64,000 nt of DNA from Xylocopa sonorina (taxonomy: Eukaryota > Arthropoda > Insecta > Hymenoptera > Apidae). The position numbers and the translations under genes were made by a program. Below the pieces are notes generated by a model, which saw only the letters and a list, made by a program, of their open reading frames with translations, was not told where the DNA came from and searched no databases. Positions 22,901-36,671 of the stretch are shown piece after piece; within the stretch, counting starts at the first letter, position 1, and every line of letters begins with the position of its first letter. The DNA lies in contig NC_135201.1 of assembly GCF_050948175.1 (NCBI RefSeq), positions 7,812,001 through 7,876,000 of the forward strand, written 5' to 3'.

Positions 22901-24417
22901 TCACCTAAGTTGTATTAGTAGCCTCCTGCTTATCGAACGTAGAGACACACGATCGATCGTACGATTCAATGTACTTTTATATGGAAAGCGCTTATCTTTG
23001 AGATGAAGTCTCCCGTGCCTTTTGTACCTCTGCAATTCTATCGTAACACACGACGATTGTTGGAATGAAAGAAAGAGAAAAACAAAAAAAAAGAAGACGG
23101 TATAATGCGAAATAACGACCAAATAAAGTGGAACGAGCCTGACGTGTAGTAAAGCAATACGAAAACGTGATTTCAGGACACGAGATATTTTTGTTTCATT
23201 CAGTTATCGTCTGTTCGAATCGTTGTTAACACAAAAAGAGCCTGAATATCTACATTTAAAATCCATCGGCAATGCTATTTAAGAGAGTTCAGTAATAAAC
23301 CAGATTCCAAAAATATCAATACTTTATCGATGATTTACTCCTGTTATCAGAGCGCCTCGTTTTAATCGAATTTTTTTTTTTTTTATGTAAATTGATACAC
23401 TTTGTGTTGGCGGATTCTAACAAATAGGGAGCACACCATACTATATACATAATTTTTAAGAAATATTTGATTTCAATTAACTTAATAATTTATTATTATA
23501 TTTAATTTCCTAATTTGTTTCGATATTCTATAATTAAATAATAAAAGAGTTGATTATAATTAAGCTGAACGACGATGTTAGCGTAATTTACTGTGTACGT
23601 GTGTATGTATATAATTTCCTTTATAAGTTTAACTTTAATAAACTTATTTCCTCTAAAATAATTAAAAGTCCAATCGTGAATTCAAGTGTACAGAAGTCGA
23701 ACACATTTACGTTACGAATAGCAACAATATACCTACTGAATGCGACGCGTTTTTAATAATAATACAACATACATATACCGTTTGGTCCGAAATACGTTTT
23801 CAGATGAAAATATAGAAAATTTTTCCTCCTTTTAATAACGGACAGGACAACTCCTGGGGACTGTTCATTCCTGAAAATAGTAGCTGCAAACGATATCAAT
23901 TTGCGATCGGTATCGCGATGGAAATCGAGTGATTTTGAAACCGTTTACTTCGCAAGATACTTTAAGTAGGCATACGCGTATATAAGAGGGCGGTATTGTA
24001 ATAGCGACTGCGCAATCAATCGAAATAGCAACGATATGGGTATACATGCACGTGAACACCCGCACACGCGCGTAAAGGCACACGTACGTGGTGGAGGGGT
24101 ATTTCTTCCAGTACCTCTTTCGTTTCATTCGTTAGCATAGTTTTCCGTAGGTTCGCGTTTCTTTCTTTTTCCTTCCTCTTTACAGAAGATCCACGGCACC
24201 CAGTGTTGCGCTGAAGTGCGCGAACATCGTGGCGGTTGGCAAGGAAATAATGCAGCACTCGGTGTATCGCCACATCTGACGTAAAGGAACGCTTAGGTGC
24301 TCGCATGTGAACGCGCCTCGATTTTATATTTTTCTACGTTTCGTCGTTGCGGTTTTCGATATGTGTCACTGAGATTCCCCTCTAAATCGAGCCAAAACCC
24401 CATCGATCATATGAAAA
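19981..24417. other. MED26 3' flank and Ras64B upstream region
   Basis: AT-rich and non-coding. It contains a TTA/ATT-type trinucleotide tract (about 20371-20450), a 23-T run at 20990-21012 and other A/T homopolymers. AATAAA at 21603-21608 and other AATAAA-like strings suggest a long MED26 3' UTR is possible. From about 24010 the DNA becomes CpG-richer with alternating CA/CG/TA steps, probably the Ras64B promoter and 5' UTR. No coding exon is supported. Confidence 0.5.
20371..20450 (+). repeat. TTA/ATT trinucleotide-like repeat
   Basis: Imperfect tandem trinucleotides (tta, ttg, atc) in the MED26 3' flank. They translate as Leu or Asn runs in spurious frames on both strands. Confidence 0.75.
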
Positions 24418-26226
24418 ATGTCGAAGCCAGGTGACAAACAGAGCTACGCGCAGACATACAAGCTCGTCGTCGTTGGCGCGGGTGGTGTCGGAAAATCTGC
24501 GATTACAATACAATTCATTCAAGTGAGTACTTTTTATGGCCAATAGGTGTAGCCGATATGTGCGTGGGCGCGCGTGAACGTATATATAGCGTGCGTATCG
24601 TCTGCTTGTGTATGTATAACGTCTGCTAACGTACACGTACACGCGTTACGTGCACGTACACACGTGTCATTTATTTGTGTATACACTAGATTTGTCAGTC
24701 GAATTCATTTTAATGCATACGTAATTCCTGGTCCGTTTGAGTAAAGATAGAACGATCATTTTATATTTCAGTATCATTAGAATATTTTCACATTTAAATG
24801 TGATGCTAAGACTACCAATTGAATATTATATTTTAATTATGACCATTCGCGATGTACATCCTCCGACGAACATGTTAAAAGTAGGAGGTAGCCCGCTTTT
24901 ATTACTGATTATGTCATACAACCTCAGATAGAATTATCGATATAGTTACGTCGAGTTCTGATAATTTATTCGATAAAATCGCATATTCTATTCTATCGAT
25001 ACGAAATTATTTTTGAGTTACTTTGAAACACATTACTGCAGATTGTAAACTTTTATGGTTGTAATTGTCACTATTATCTGTAATGTAATCCTTATTCATT
25101 ATTTATGATTAGAAAATTTTGCAAATGTGGTTAATATATATATGTATATATGTACATACTTTTTCAGAGTTACTTTGTTACCGATTACGATCCCACCATC
25201 GAAGATTCTTACACCAAACAATGCGTTATCGACGACGTTCCCGCGAAACTTGACAGTAAGTAAATTGGCAATATGTGGCACAAAACGTATTATTAATTAT
25301 TACTTTACTTATTTTACTGGTTTATTTTAAATTACGCAATTAAACGAATTCCTTATTTCACTTAATTTTAGAAAATTGATACTTTATAAAAAACATTAGA
25401 ATGGTCAGTTAACGAATATTTAAAAAGCAATATTTGTAGGATGATTTCGATTGCAAAGCTAATAATATTTATGTAATTTTCTAGTACTGGACACAGCGGG
25501 ACAAGAAGAATTTAGTGCTATGCGAGAGCAATACATGAGAAGCGGCGAAGGATTCCTTCTTGTATTTTCAATAACAGACCCTTCATCCTTTGACGAGATA
25601 CAAAAGTTCCACAAACAAATTCTTCGAGTGAAAGACCGAGAAGAGTTTCCAATGCTTATGGTTGGGAACAAAGCTGATTTGGATTATCATAGAGTAGTGA
25701 GTAAAAAGAAATGAGAGAAGAGTTATTAGGTGCTAGCATATGTGATGTGTTTAAACATCTACCATTTCTTAGTACATTATACCTTTTAGAACGTATAGAT
25801 AGTAGTTTGGAGAAGAAAATATTTCTGAATCGACGAGCGAAGACAGATCTTATCAAATTAAAAAGTTCTAATTCCTTCTATGTCAGGAGCATTTTATAGT
25901 CTATTGATGGCACTAGTAGTTATTGCCTCGTGTGGACTATAAAGTGTTAAAAGTACTGTAATAACGGAGAAATTCTGCTCTGGAATAAAGAATGTTAAAT
26001 TAATAATACATGTTATTATTAACTGTTTTAGATTGATATTGAGGAGGCGCAAAACAAAGCTCGACGACTGAAAATCCCGTACATCGAATGTAGCGCGAAA
26101 TTAAGAATGAATGTCGACCAAGCATTTCACGAATTAGTAAGAATTGTTAGAAAGTTTCAGTTGTCCGAGAGACCACCGCTAGAATTAAAGTATAAGAAAA
26201 ACAAAAAGAAATGCTGTATGTTGTAA
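24418..26226 (+). CDS. Ras64B / R-Ras2 (TC21) small GTPase
   Basis: This is a membrane-anchored Ras-family GTPase acting in growth-factor signalling, closest to Drosophila Ras64B (Ras2) and vertebrate R-Ras2. The exons are 24418-24522, 25168-25255, 25485-25696 and 26032-26226, in phase, giving 199 residues. The P-loop GAGGVGKS is at 20-27, switch I YDPTIEDSY at 42-50, switch II DTAGQEE at 67-73, NKAD at 126-129 and ECSAK at 154-158. The C-terminus has a lysine-rich stretch (KYKKNKKK) and ends CCML, a CAAX box (geranylgeranyl-type by its Leu) with a neighbouring Cys that could be palmitoylated. An overlapping upstream ATG at 24411 is out of frame. The 199-residue length is usual for the family because of a short N-terminal extension. 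AATAAA at 26571-26576 is a plausible polyadenylation signal. Confidence 0.96.
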
Positions 26227-29200
26227 CGTGCCATATGTGTTCTTAATCATCCACCTTTGCACCATAGAAATGGTGCAAAACGGTTGGATTGCAATCACAG
26301 TTATAGAACCAATTAAATCAGAATTAATAGAAGCTTTAAGAGATCGAAATAAGAATTTGAAATAAGAAACGAAGGATTATTGAAATAGTTTTGGAAATAT
26401 TTACACTGATTTGGAAATTTTGCACGCACAATCTTAGAAAATTTTTTTTTCTAATGGATATTTTCGAATACTTTATACTCTCGATTAGAAAACGAATTAA
26501 TGCAATGATAGTTACGAGATCTGAAGTGTAACAACAAGAATTCGTTTAATCGTGTAATTTTAATATAAGAAATAAAAATAACTGTTTCCATATTTTATTA
26601 AAACTGCATCAGTAACAATGTAAGTTTTATATTAAATATACTAATATATTTAATACTATCGTGAGACACATATATCCCTATATATTAAATTTATTATCGA
26701 TTTTTAACGAATCATAACATTATTTAAGATATTTATTTTGTATATATGTATGTATATATTTATTTAATGCAATGTAGTAAAAGATATTAACATAGTGACG
26801 TGAATAACAGTTCTAATCTGATGATTTAACATAATGACAATAAATATTATATTTTTTATCTTTTACTGCCACAACTTGAAAAACATACGAGTTTTAAGTA
26901 CTTCAATGTGTTCATATAATTGCAAAACTGAGCTTAGTTTATTAATATTGTCACGAATACTGTCTAGTATGTTACCTTCTGTTAAAAATAAAAGAAGAAA
27001 TTAATTTATTGTAGAAATCTCGCACGTACACGCAACTATATGCGAATAAATTATCATGCGTCGTAATAAGTGATTTTTAAGTATATACTTGATACCCAGT
27101 TTTCTGTATCAAATACGTGCGTATTAAAATGTTTCATCAAAAAACATATTAGATCAAAATCTTAGAATCTTACTCGTGTTGTAATGCTATACCAAATTTA
27201 ATAAAAACCAATTTGTATAACTACAATAGTACTGGAAAGCTGATATAGAATATAAAATTTCATTTATTTTTATAGTTATGTATTTTGTAATAAATGTTTA
27301 CACATAAATTGACGTATAGCTCCAATACGTGTCTGTAAAAAATTTCTAGTAATAAAAAATTTTTTGACAAGATTTCTTGTACTCATTTCTGTTCATTTTT
27401 ATAATTATAATGAAATTTTAACCGAAAAAATGAACCATATTCTTGTTATTTTTCATTGCTTACTATACCAACAAAAAAAGAGGAGTACTGAACATTCTAA
27501 TTTGATAAGTTATTAATTATGTGCTACGAAATTGAATTTGTACGTTGATAATAATATTCCATCATTTAACTTTGAAATGTGTTTCTCACAGAACAAACAG
27601 TGGTGATATGATAGCAGTAATAAATTATTTAACAGTTTACTCGGAAAAACAAATTTCTTTGCGTCAAGAATGCATATTATGCGAATATATACGTTAATAC
27701 TCTACAAACAGATCTCGACGAAAAGAATAGTTAAGAAAAAGTAAGAACAAAAAAAAGTAGCAAAAAAATAACGTACCACATATTAAAGTACATACACGTA
27801 ATAATTCTGATTTTGTTAGTTTACATAGGATTATATTTTGCTATCCTGTAGATAATTTTAGTAACAATCGAACGGAATGATATAATTTAATATTGTCATT
27901 CGATAAGAAAAATAATAATGATCGGTTTTGCACAACGGAACATTCACCCTAATTTAGTCAGTAAGCAACTGGCACGCAAGGTGGTCAAACGGGATTCCCA
28001 TCGTGGCTATTCTTAACCAGACCAGGCTAATATTGAATCTGCTCAATTACTTCCAGCTATACTAGCATCAGCAATAAATATAACTGTTACTATGAATTTT
28101 TAATTCCTTTTACCATTACACGATAGACTTAATGAATGAACGGCGCCATCCCGGATTCGTCTGTTTTTTATTCCGTTCCGCTCCGTGTAAAACTTTCGTT
28201 TTACAGAAAATATTCCAGCAAGAACAGGCTTTCTGTTTAGACGTTAATAAGTTTCGTACACGTCCGTGTAGTACGTTTATAAACTGTACAACGGGAAATA
28301 TGTACCGGTGAGAAAAAGCAACGTTTCGTTTTTACAATTATGTAAACAATTTTGTTTAAAAATAGAAAAAAAAATGGAAATGCAGATGTAACGCCTGCCT
28401 ACGGGGAATATTTGCGAAGACGGAGAAGAAATTTGATCGTTGCTCCGCGAAATTACCTCGTGCAACATCGTTATTAAAAAGTAAAACGATTTGCAAAAAT
28501 GAGACGAAGTTAAACATGTATAAGGCCCCGTACGAACGGTTGGGGCCGTATTTTTATTTACCCGAGGGAAGAGAGATGCGGCGGACTTCTTGGTAAGAAG
28601 AAAGACGAGCCGGAAAGAAACAAGACCGCGAGGAAGAAGAATGCCCAGGTTAAAAATAGCAGCGGGCATTTTCAAATAAAAAGTGATAAGCAACCTGCGG
28701 GATAATGATTAAGGGGGAGGTAAAGAAGGGAGCCGTGAGGGAAAAAACGAGCAATACCGGCGGAGCAGAAGAAGACAGCCAGCAAAACAGAATGAAAGAA
28801 CGTAACTCCGCTAAAAAGAACATCTACAAAGGCAACAGCACAACTGTGTGTGGAGAGAAGGAGGATTCCCGCCGATATCTTGGTCCGCTGGAATAATATC
28901 AAACGGTTCCACTTTCTCATTTGGCACAACCAATATAATTTAACTACCAAAATTTATCTCCGATTGAAGTATCCAATTTTTCCCCTACCTCGAAATTTAC
29001 GCTTCTATCCGAGGAGAAAACCCATTTTTATTTTACAACGCGTCGCGTTCCCATCGAACGAGTGGACTTCGAGCCAGCTTTTTTGCACCCGTTGGAAGGA
29101 AAATCTGATTCACTGGCATTTACAACAATTTAATTTTCACGTATCGATGCCATCGGTGTGTTGGTCAAGCGTGGCTTGGTACTGGTTCGAATAAAGGTGA

Positions 29201-32200
29201 GAATCGGTGGGGTGTATAGGGCCTGGAAGGAGGAATCTCCCACCCTGTAGCTTTTACCCGTGTATTTCGGTTTACTTGCCGTACAATCAAGTGTATCTAG
29301 CATCGAGCGACTAAGTGAACTTACCTGTGTTCTATCCATCAACGGAACCGCAGCATGTTCAACATACAGATTTGATTAAGATCTGGTACGTACGTGGTGG
29401 CTATAAGGTTTCGATAACAATTGAATAAAACCGAGTCGAGGCGACCGTCGTTCACCGTCGAGGATTTCGCGATAAAATCGATCGCGTTGGGAATCCGTAT
29501 GTATACGCAGGATACGCACGCGGTACGCGTATGTATGTTTGTGCAACGTCGCAGTAGTAAGTAAATTGTGATGTAATGGAAACGCGCCCGATTTCTATGA
29601 AAATGTCCAAGTTTTACCGAGTTTCACTCTAGACGGACGTAAATAAATGATATCTATATATACGTATATATATATATATTTATGTAAGGAAATCTGTTTA
29701 TGTAAGCGATATCACGCCAAAGATCGCGTTATCGATAACGTGTAACAACGTATTTTAAATGACTGCGAATCGCATGCAAAAAAAAAAAAAGAGAAAAAAA
29801 AAAGTGAACGACCATCGTAATGTAAAGAGGCATGCTTTCTTTTACGCTCGAAATTTCATTCAACTCGTCCCGCTGTTTGCGATATTTTCGTCGAAATCAT
29901 TCGGGTGCGTTCAAACGGAATAGTAAAATATCGCGTGTAAAGGAAAACCGTGGATCCATTCACCACCGTCTGCTTTTCTCTCCGGCGTTATATAAACGTA
30001 CCTACATGCATACATGCGCGGACGTTGTTTTCGCGTTACACATTTGAATAATACATGCGGAGCCTGTTCTTTTTTCCTTTTCTTTCGTTCGAAAAAATAA
30101 AACGCTCGCCTGGGCTCGCGCGTAAAATTCGATCGGCTATTCAGATCGGATCGCGTGTACTTATCGGTTGTTCGTTAAAACGGCCGTCGGGTGTGCCCGG
30201 TCCATAGATCAGCGGTGCGGAGGACACCGGCGCGATCTATCAGAACCAGGCCTCGAAAGTTGTTGCACGAATGAAGACGCCTCGATTTACGATGCCGCGT
30301 TATCCTAACCATTTTGGTTTCGTTAAAGCCGAGGGCAACCTTCGGGTGTCCCTCCGCCTCCGGCTTCAGCTGAACTGAAAGAAAAGGAAGAGGGAAAGGA
30401 ACGAGTTCTTCGGTGCCTGTGCACAGTCTAGTTCAAGACTCACGATGATAGTGAACGTCCCATGAAGATTCCTCCGGCCGGCTGCCCTTCTCTGCCCAAA
30501 GCCAGAAGCTAGTGTCATCGAGCATCGTGAACCGATCGCCGTTCGAACAGGTCGCGTAATCTCAATAGGTCAGTGCACGTTTATCTTTCGGCCTCCTGGA
30601 GAATTATCCGGTGGCTGTCTTTCGCGAAACCGTAACACCTCGACTGGCTATTTTTTTGCGCGTCTGACATTCGACCCGACGATCATCGTACACGTACATA
30701 TACATGCATGCACGTCTGGACCTCGGACGTGCTTATCGCTCGACATTTTTCCTTTTCCTTTTTTTTTCTTCACCTCTCGTATTTTTCAAATATACTGCAA
30801 CAGAATTTTATTACGATTTGCGTGTCTCTACGTATGTACGTTTAGTCACGTTTTGATATGTTTATGGGAGAGTGGATATCTGTTTTATTCGCGTGGCCAA
30901 ACTTACGTGGAAAAATGTACGACGCCAAAAAGTACGGGAAATCCTGATTTTCAGGTTTCTCGCGAGTTTCTACGGACACGTAAATATTATTGCGGATTAA
31001 ATCATTCGGTTCGAGATTTAAATCGCGGCATTGTAAGTAGGCAACGACGCGATTTTTATCGGTTCTGCCGATTGGAAATAATGAAACGAGAAATAATCGC
31101 TGTGCAGTACGCGGCGAGGCATAAGTCATTGAGACAGAGTAGTTTTCTCGTCGCACGTAATGCAGATTTTACAATCTACTAGGACTACACGTGAGACTAA
31201 TGTTGGTCGATGGAAGCGAGTTAAAAAACTCATTCGACTTGCATGATGCGATTGTGTCGCCATGTAATTATCAATGACTAAATCGAAAACAGATTACCAA
31301 ATTAACAAGGCGCGCGGATAAATTCCAATTAAATATCTTCATCTTACAGTTGCCAGCATTTTTTCAAACAGATTTTAAGAAACGTTTAAGAGTGGAGACT
31401 CGTTTCAATTTTATTTCAGCCATGCATCTTTTGATTTCTCTGTAAAAAAAAGAAAAAAATGGTTTAATTCTAATTCCTTACACTTTGATTTTTTTTAGAG
31501 AAAGTTCAAAAAAGTTCAGTCTTACGCTTTGCAATTTTTCACGCACGCGATTGATCCATTGATACTTGCAAACGGAATTGTTGCAAGTGCTAACCAATCG
31601 CGAAATTCTGAAAGAAACCTTGCCAAAAGAAATGAATACCATCATCGTTTTTATTTCCTTGTATCCAAGACGAATCGAGAGGCTTCAATCCTGTTGGCGA
31701 TAGAAAAAAATTGTCGAACAAATTGTATAAATTAAACTAACGCATCATTTAAGATTTCACGGTACGGACACAAATGTACCAAAGTCGATGTCCTTTCTTT
31801 CATGGTGATCGATCGACTGGCTTTCTCGTCAACGTAACTATTTTTACGCGAAAGTGATGTTTTCATCTTTTTAAATAATGATCAACAAATATAGACATGC
31901 GCTTTGCGCTGTAACGCGAACTTTCAAGGAGCTCAGCATTTAATGACTCTATGATTTGCTAGCTATCTGAAAACCTTCGTCTGATCGCGAGTAATGCCGA
32001 AGATAGTCGCCGATTAAATTACTTTTATAAACACGAAGAGATTCAAAGATCTTCCCGTTAAAAATAATCTTCCGCGAATTGCTACTCTACGTGACTGCCA
32101 GAATTGTTCTCGACATTGTGTCGTGCTTCACCTGCTCGCGCGAATTGACGCAAATTTTTGTATAACAAACAAACGTAAAATAATGTTAACGATTTATGAA

Positions 32201-35200
32201 GATAGAAATTCTGATGACGCATCTTTCCATGTACCAAGACATACGATACGCGTACTTGCTCGTGTCTAACTAAGAAAAATCATTTTTGCACGAGGAAAAT
32301 TTCAATGCAAATTGTTGACTTGATTTATTGGATGATTGCAATAACAAAATCGATGACCAATAACTTGCACGCACGGAATCCTCGTTTCTCCGACGGTTTG
32401 ATATTTAATACCTGTGTACAATAAATTGTATATTTTTACCATTTCAAATAATATGCTTACTGTCTGATATTTTTTTTTCAATCATTCGATTATTCTGCCC
32501 AAACTGTTTCCCTTAGTCGTACGCAATATTTTCTACATTTAATTTTTTACGATTTAAAATATATCTCCTCCATTCGATTCCGTTCTTCTATCGTTCAGCG
32601 CTGTTTCATTTGTATTTCCCGATTTCCCAGATCACTGAATAGCATCTTTGGCTTCATATTACGTAAGCAGTTAATTAATGAATCGTTAATGATCGAACAA
32701 GGCAAGAATATTATCGATGCTTTTGGTTCATTATTCTTTTCCATTCGACCGTTCAATGTCAGTGATGAAAAATGATACTGTCCAAGGGAACGTTAAGTAA
32801 GCGCTGCGTTGTAGAACGCGTGGACGAGATTTATTCCTTTTTCTCTCTTCCACGTGACCGGCAAAAAAAAAGAGGTGAATTGAATCAGGCGTAGCAAGTT
32901 TAAGGTCTCGCACTTTTAACCCAAAATGAACCCGGTGAAGAAGACGCTATTTATAGATATCCGTATTGAGAAATATCAGCACAAGTACGGTTGTAACCTG
33001 CAGGACTTGTTTTCGCCGTAAAGAGCCATAAGAGGTGCAGAGATCAGGGTATTTAAGGAGTTCTTTACATTCTTAGAGGTCTGTTCCAACCGTCACTTAA
33101 CGTCTGTAATTTAAAATCGTCGTATCGCCCAAGGCATTGCCGCTAACTTACAGTGGTATTTCCTCTTCTAGCGTTATTTGACCTTTATGAAAACGATTCA
33201 ACAACCGTGTACCCAGACAAACAACTGAAAGCTTCGTCTTTTAAAGGAGGCTTTACTGCCACCGCTTTTTTCCTTTTTCCTGCGTCGTACGACGGCAAAA
33301 AGGAAAATCATCTTCGCCGCGAGAGAAATATCTTCGACTTAAGGAATTTATTGTTGTTTTTATCTTGGGATGAATTTCTATTCGTTTAATTGAACGAAAC
33401 TGAGTTTATATTGAAAAATCGTCAACTCACAGTCGATCGAATACGAATTTCTATTTTTTTAATTTGGCAAAATTTATATTTGAACAAATTCTAAGATAGT
33501 TTCTTGCTAGTTAACAATAACGGACTCCTTTTGTTCAATAAAAGCTAATCTGAATACATTACGTGCCTTGTACCAATAAATCATGTCATCCGTATTAACG
33601 ATTTTGTTTTTTTTTTCTTTTACACGGGCACAGATTAGACATATTTTTTTAGCGAGCAGTAGGCAAGATAAAAAGTAAACGATCGCGAGGTGTATATTAG
33701 AACTTCTCCATACTTGCTCGATTCACGCGCAATTTTAACACGTTCAAGTACGTACAGCGAAGTGTCAATTGCTTCGTGGTAATTAAAGTCTCGTGTTGCC
33801 ACTGAAAACTGTTTCACACGCAACGAAAGGACGACCAATTATTTGACCGCCATCGCGAACAGTTCGAAATTTCGTTTGTTTTGCTGTTACCTTGCGGCTA
33901 GAGTAAAAAAAGTAACAATTACCGTTACGTCTGTCAGGCGTAAGATATCTTAAAAAATGAAATTTTCCATTTAATTAACACGAAGCACATGACGCTACTC
34001 ATTTTCAAATTGAATTTATAGAGTTATTGGATTTTAACGTAAGAGACGTTTACCTTTCTTAGTTCCCTTCGAAAAACGTTGTCAATGTCCGATGTGTACT
34101 GTTAATCCACTCCCATGAGTTTTAATCAAACATTCGCAGTACTTGTTTATACGAATTAAACGGTTCGTATACCTTAAACAGCATGAATCTACAGTTATAC
34201 GATCGCCGTTTGAATCGGTTGTTTGCAGACGGCAATAAAAACCGGGAACGGAAAATCCAGCTTTTTACTGCCAATAACATTTTGAATGCCTTATCCGATT
34301 CGTCGCTATAATAATAATAATAAAAAAGACAAAACCTGTCAAACATCGGTGGGATTGAAGATAACAATCGAAATTTAATGGTGTTACCAAGGAAAACTGT
34401 TTCGCGCGGCATTTATCCGTGTGCTTATCTTGAAAACATAAATTAACTTTGTCCCCTTTAGCAAAATCGAACGAAAGTCATGCTTGTTACTCAGTTTGGC
34501 ACGCGTTCACTCTGATTGCGGCAAAGTTCATCTATTTTTATTAGACGGTTGTGCGTTCGTCGCACGTAAACACAGAAATCGTTACATTCTTGTTTACTTC
34601 GCGTAATCATCAATGGTAACCGGAGCACGTTTACCTTACGGTTTCATTGAATGCGTGTTCTAATGAAAATCGCATTTATTCTGCACAGGCAGGTGCGTTA
34701 GGCTGATCCCGCATGCGGCAACACGCACAGATCTTTCTAGAGTAACACTGCGAAAGACGCAGCTAAACACATGCTACAATTGTAGGGCTTAAAGGATAAT
34801 GGTGTTACGTAACGTACTTTCTGGGAAAATTTTGCTACTTGATGTACGGGGTCTTCATTCAACCGAACTTATCCTACTTTACTTCAGTCTGACATATATA
34901 GGAAAATATAGTGCCCACAAGAAGTGTTGCCTGGTTAAAAACCTCGCAAACGGAATTATTTTATAGATTTTTTTTAGCCACTATACATTATATACTGCTA
35001 AACACGGATAAATATTAAAGAAAATTTTAATTAAAATTTCATACTTGTAACATAAGTGTTTGTCCCCTTGAAGGCCTTCAATTGCATTCGTCATAAATTA
35101 CCACAATGCCAATCATCGATAGATACATTTTCATCTATAATTGGTAATAAAACTGAATGCTAATTATAATTAGATGATTCATTTAAAAATTAAGATAAAG

Positions 35201-36671
35201 AAGCATTACTGTTATCTAAAATGCAAATATAGAAGTATAATATAAAATGCGACAAGTTCGAAAAGTAAATGTGGATGTACCTCGTGATCGCGAATATAAA
35301 TTATATATGACAGTAGTTTCTGATGGAGTTGTGAAAGATGTTAAATCTCTGTTATTTGCGAAAATATTCGCAACTTTTAAATCACCGCAATTTACGTGCA
35401 ATTTGCATTGAAGTTTTCCTCAATCATTAATTATTTTCTAGAAAATCGTTGTTAACAGGAAAATCGCTGTTTTTCTTCGCTGGAAATTAAAATAACAGAG
35501 TATGAACAAGTACGTGCACGCATACACATACGTACGTTAAATAATTAAGATATTCATTTTACTAGGTTTTGCTGAATGAAAAAAACAATACCTGGAAGGA
35601 TACGTCACAAATGCAACTCACCTCGAGTCGCGAAGAATGAGATAATTTATGCCGTTAGAACAGTATGTACTTGAATGGGAAAGAAAAATGCACAAATGCG
35701 AAAATTTGTAGAAAAGCTACATTAACCTTTCGTCTTTCACTTACCCGCGTGTACGTGTGCGCTTGCGCGCCGCCACGTGACTATCCCATTCAATTATTCA
35801 TGGACGGTAGTACCGTATAATTATGGTATCACGAATAACCCATTTCATAATTTATTATGTTTTCAGTTTCGTGCGAGATCGTGCTAAACACCATCAAACC
35901 ATTATTACGCGACTTCTGCAAAACAAATATCGAAAATAGAAGAGAGGTTACAGATACGTCTATACGGAATAACAATAATAATACGATACAATTTGTTTTC
36001 CGAGAGAAACATACGTACAAAGACATTCACTTTACACTTTGGCCTTGTTCCAAATAGCAGAGCTAAAAATTTGTATTTATTAGTTAATTTCGAATTAGTT
36101 AATTCTCGCGATGCTCATGATGTATGTTATTAACCCGTAGCGGTTACTGTTAGATAGTTATCAATAAAATGATGCACCGCCTTTGTCGTCGTGAATTAAG
36201 CTACCGATATATTTGAATCGTAGATTGGTTTGATGTATCTCGAATATGAATTATGTATCCGATTACAATCGTCTGGAGAGAATTATATTGTGAAAATAAC
36301 ACCTCTGGTATGGGAAAATAGATGAGTATCTTCAGGATCATTATATGTATTACGCTTCTTTGGCCAAGTTAAGAAAACTGAAGTTCTTTTCTTTTTTTTT
36401 TTTTTTTTTTGTCAAAAATGTAAAATGTAAAATTTCAAATAATAAATAATTCATTGAATGCCGGAAGTAGACGTTCTATATGTGATCGACCGATCGCTCG
36501 TTTATTTTGTCTCACTTACTGTCGGTAGAGTAGAATGTCTTTTAAGTTGCACAAGTTTTGGCAAAAATTCAATGCCCTTCACCAGATTAATTAATTAACG
36601 TTAACCGTTGTGTCTTGTAAAATTGCAGGTCAGCTTTATCGCTTGTTTTCCGCCGCATTTTCACCGACAGG
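26227..36671. other. 10.4 kb gap between Ras64B and the SLC16 gene
   Basis: After the Ras64B 3' UTR this stretch is AT-rich with no exon I can support. A CpG-richer island at about 30150-30600 stands out. Open frames at 28277-28693 (-), 28850-29194 (+) and 30842-31182 (both strands) have no recognisable family features. The acceptor 'aattgcag' at 36621-36628, just upstream of the SLC16 start codon, implies that the transporter has an untranslated first exon somewhere upstream in this gap. Confidence 0.5.
30150..30600 (+). promoter_or_regulatory. CpG-richer island, possible distal promoter or 5' exon
   Basis: GC-rich relative to 3-5 kb on either side and rich in CpG, with a donor-like string 'aataggtcagtgc' near 30564-30576. 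It is the best candidate inside the gap for the untranslated first exon of the SLC16 gene at 36672, but the link is inference. Confidence 0.25.

Noticed and set aside
27940..28060. Block 'cacgcaaggtggtcaaacgggattcccatcgtggc' considered as a tRNA or small RNA
   Set aside because: It has a weak resemblance to a T-arm, but no cloverleaf or hairpin can be drawn; left unannotated.
28277..28693. 138-codon minus-strand frame
   Set aside because: No homology recognised, mixed hydrophobic composition, no splice or promoter context.
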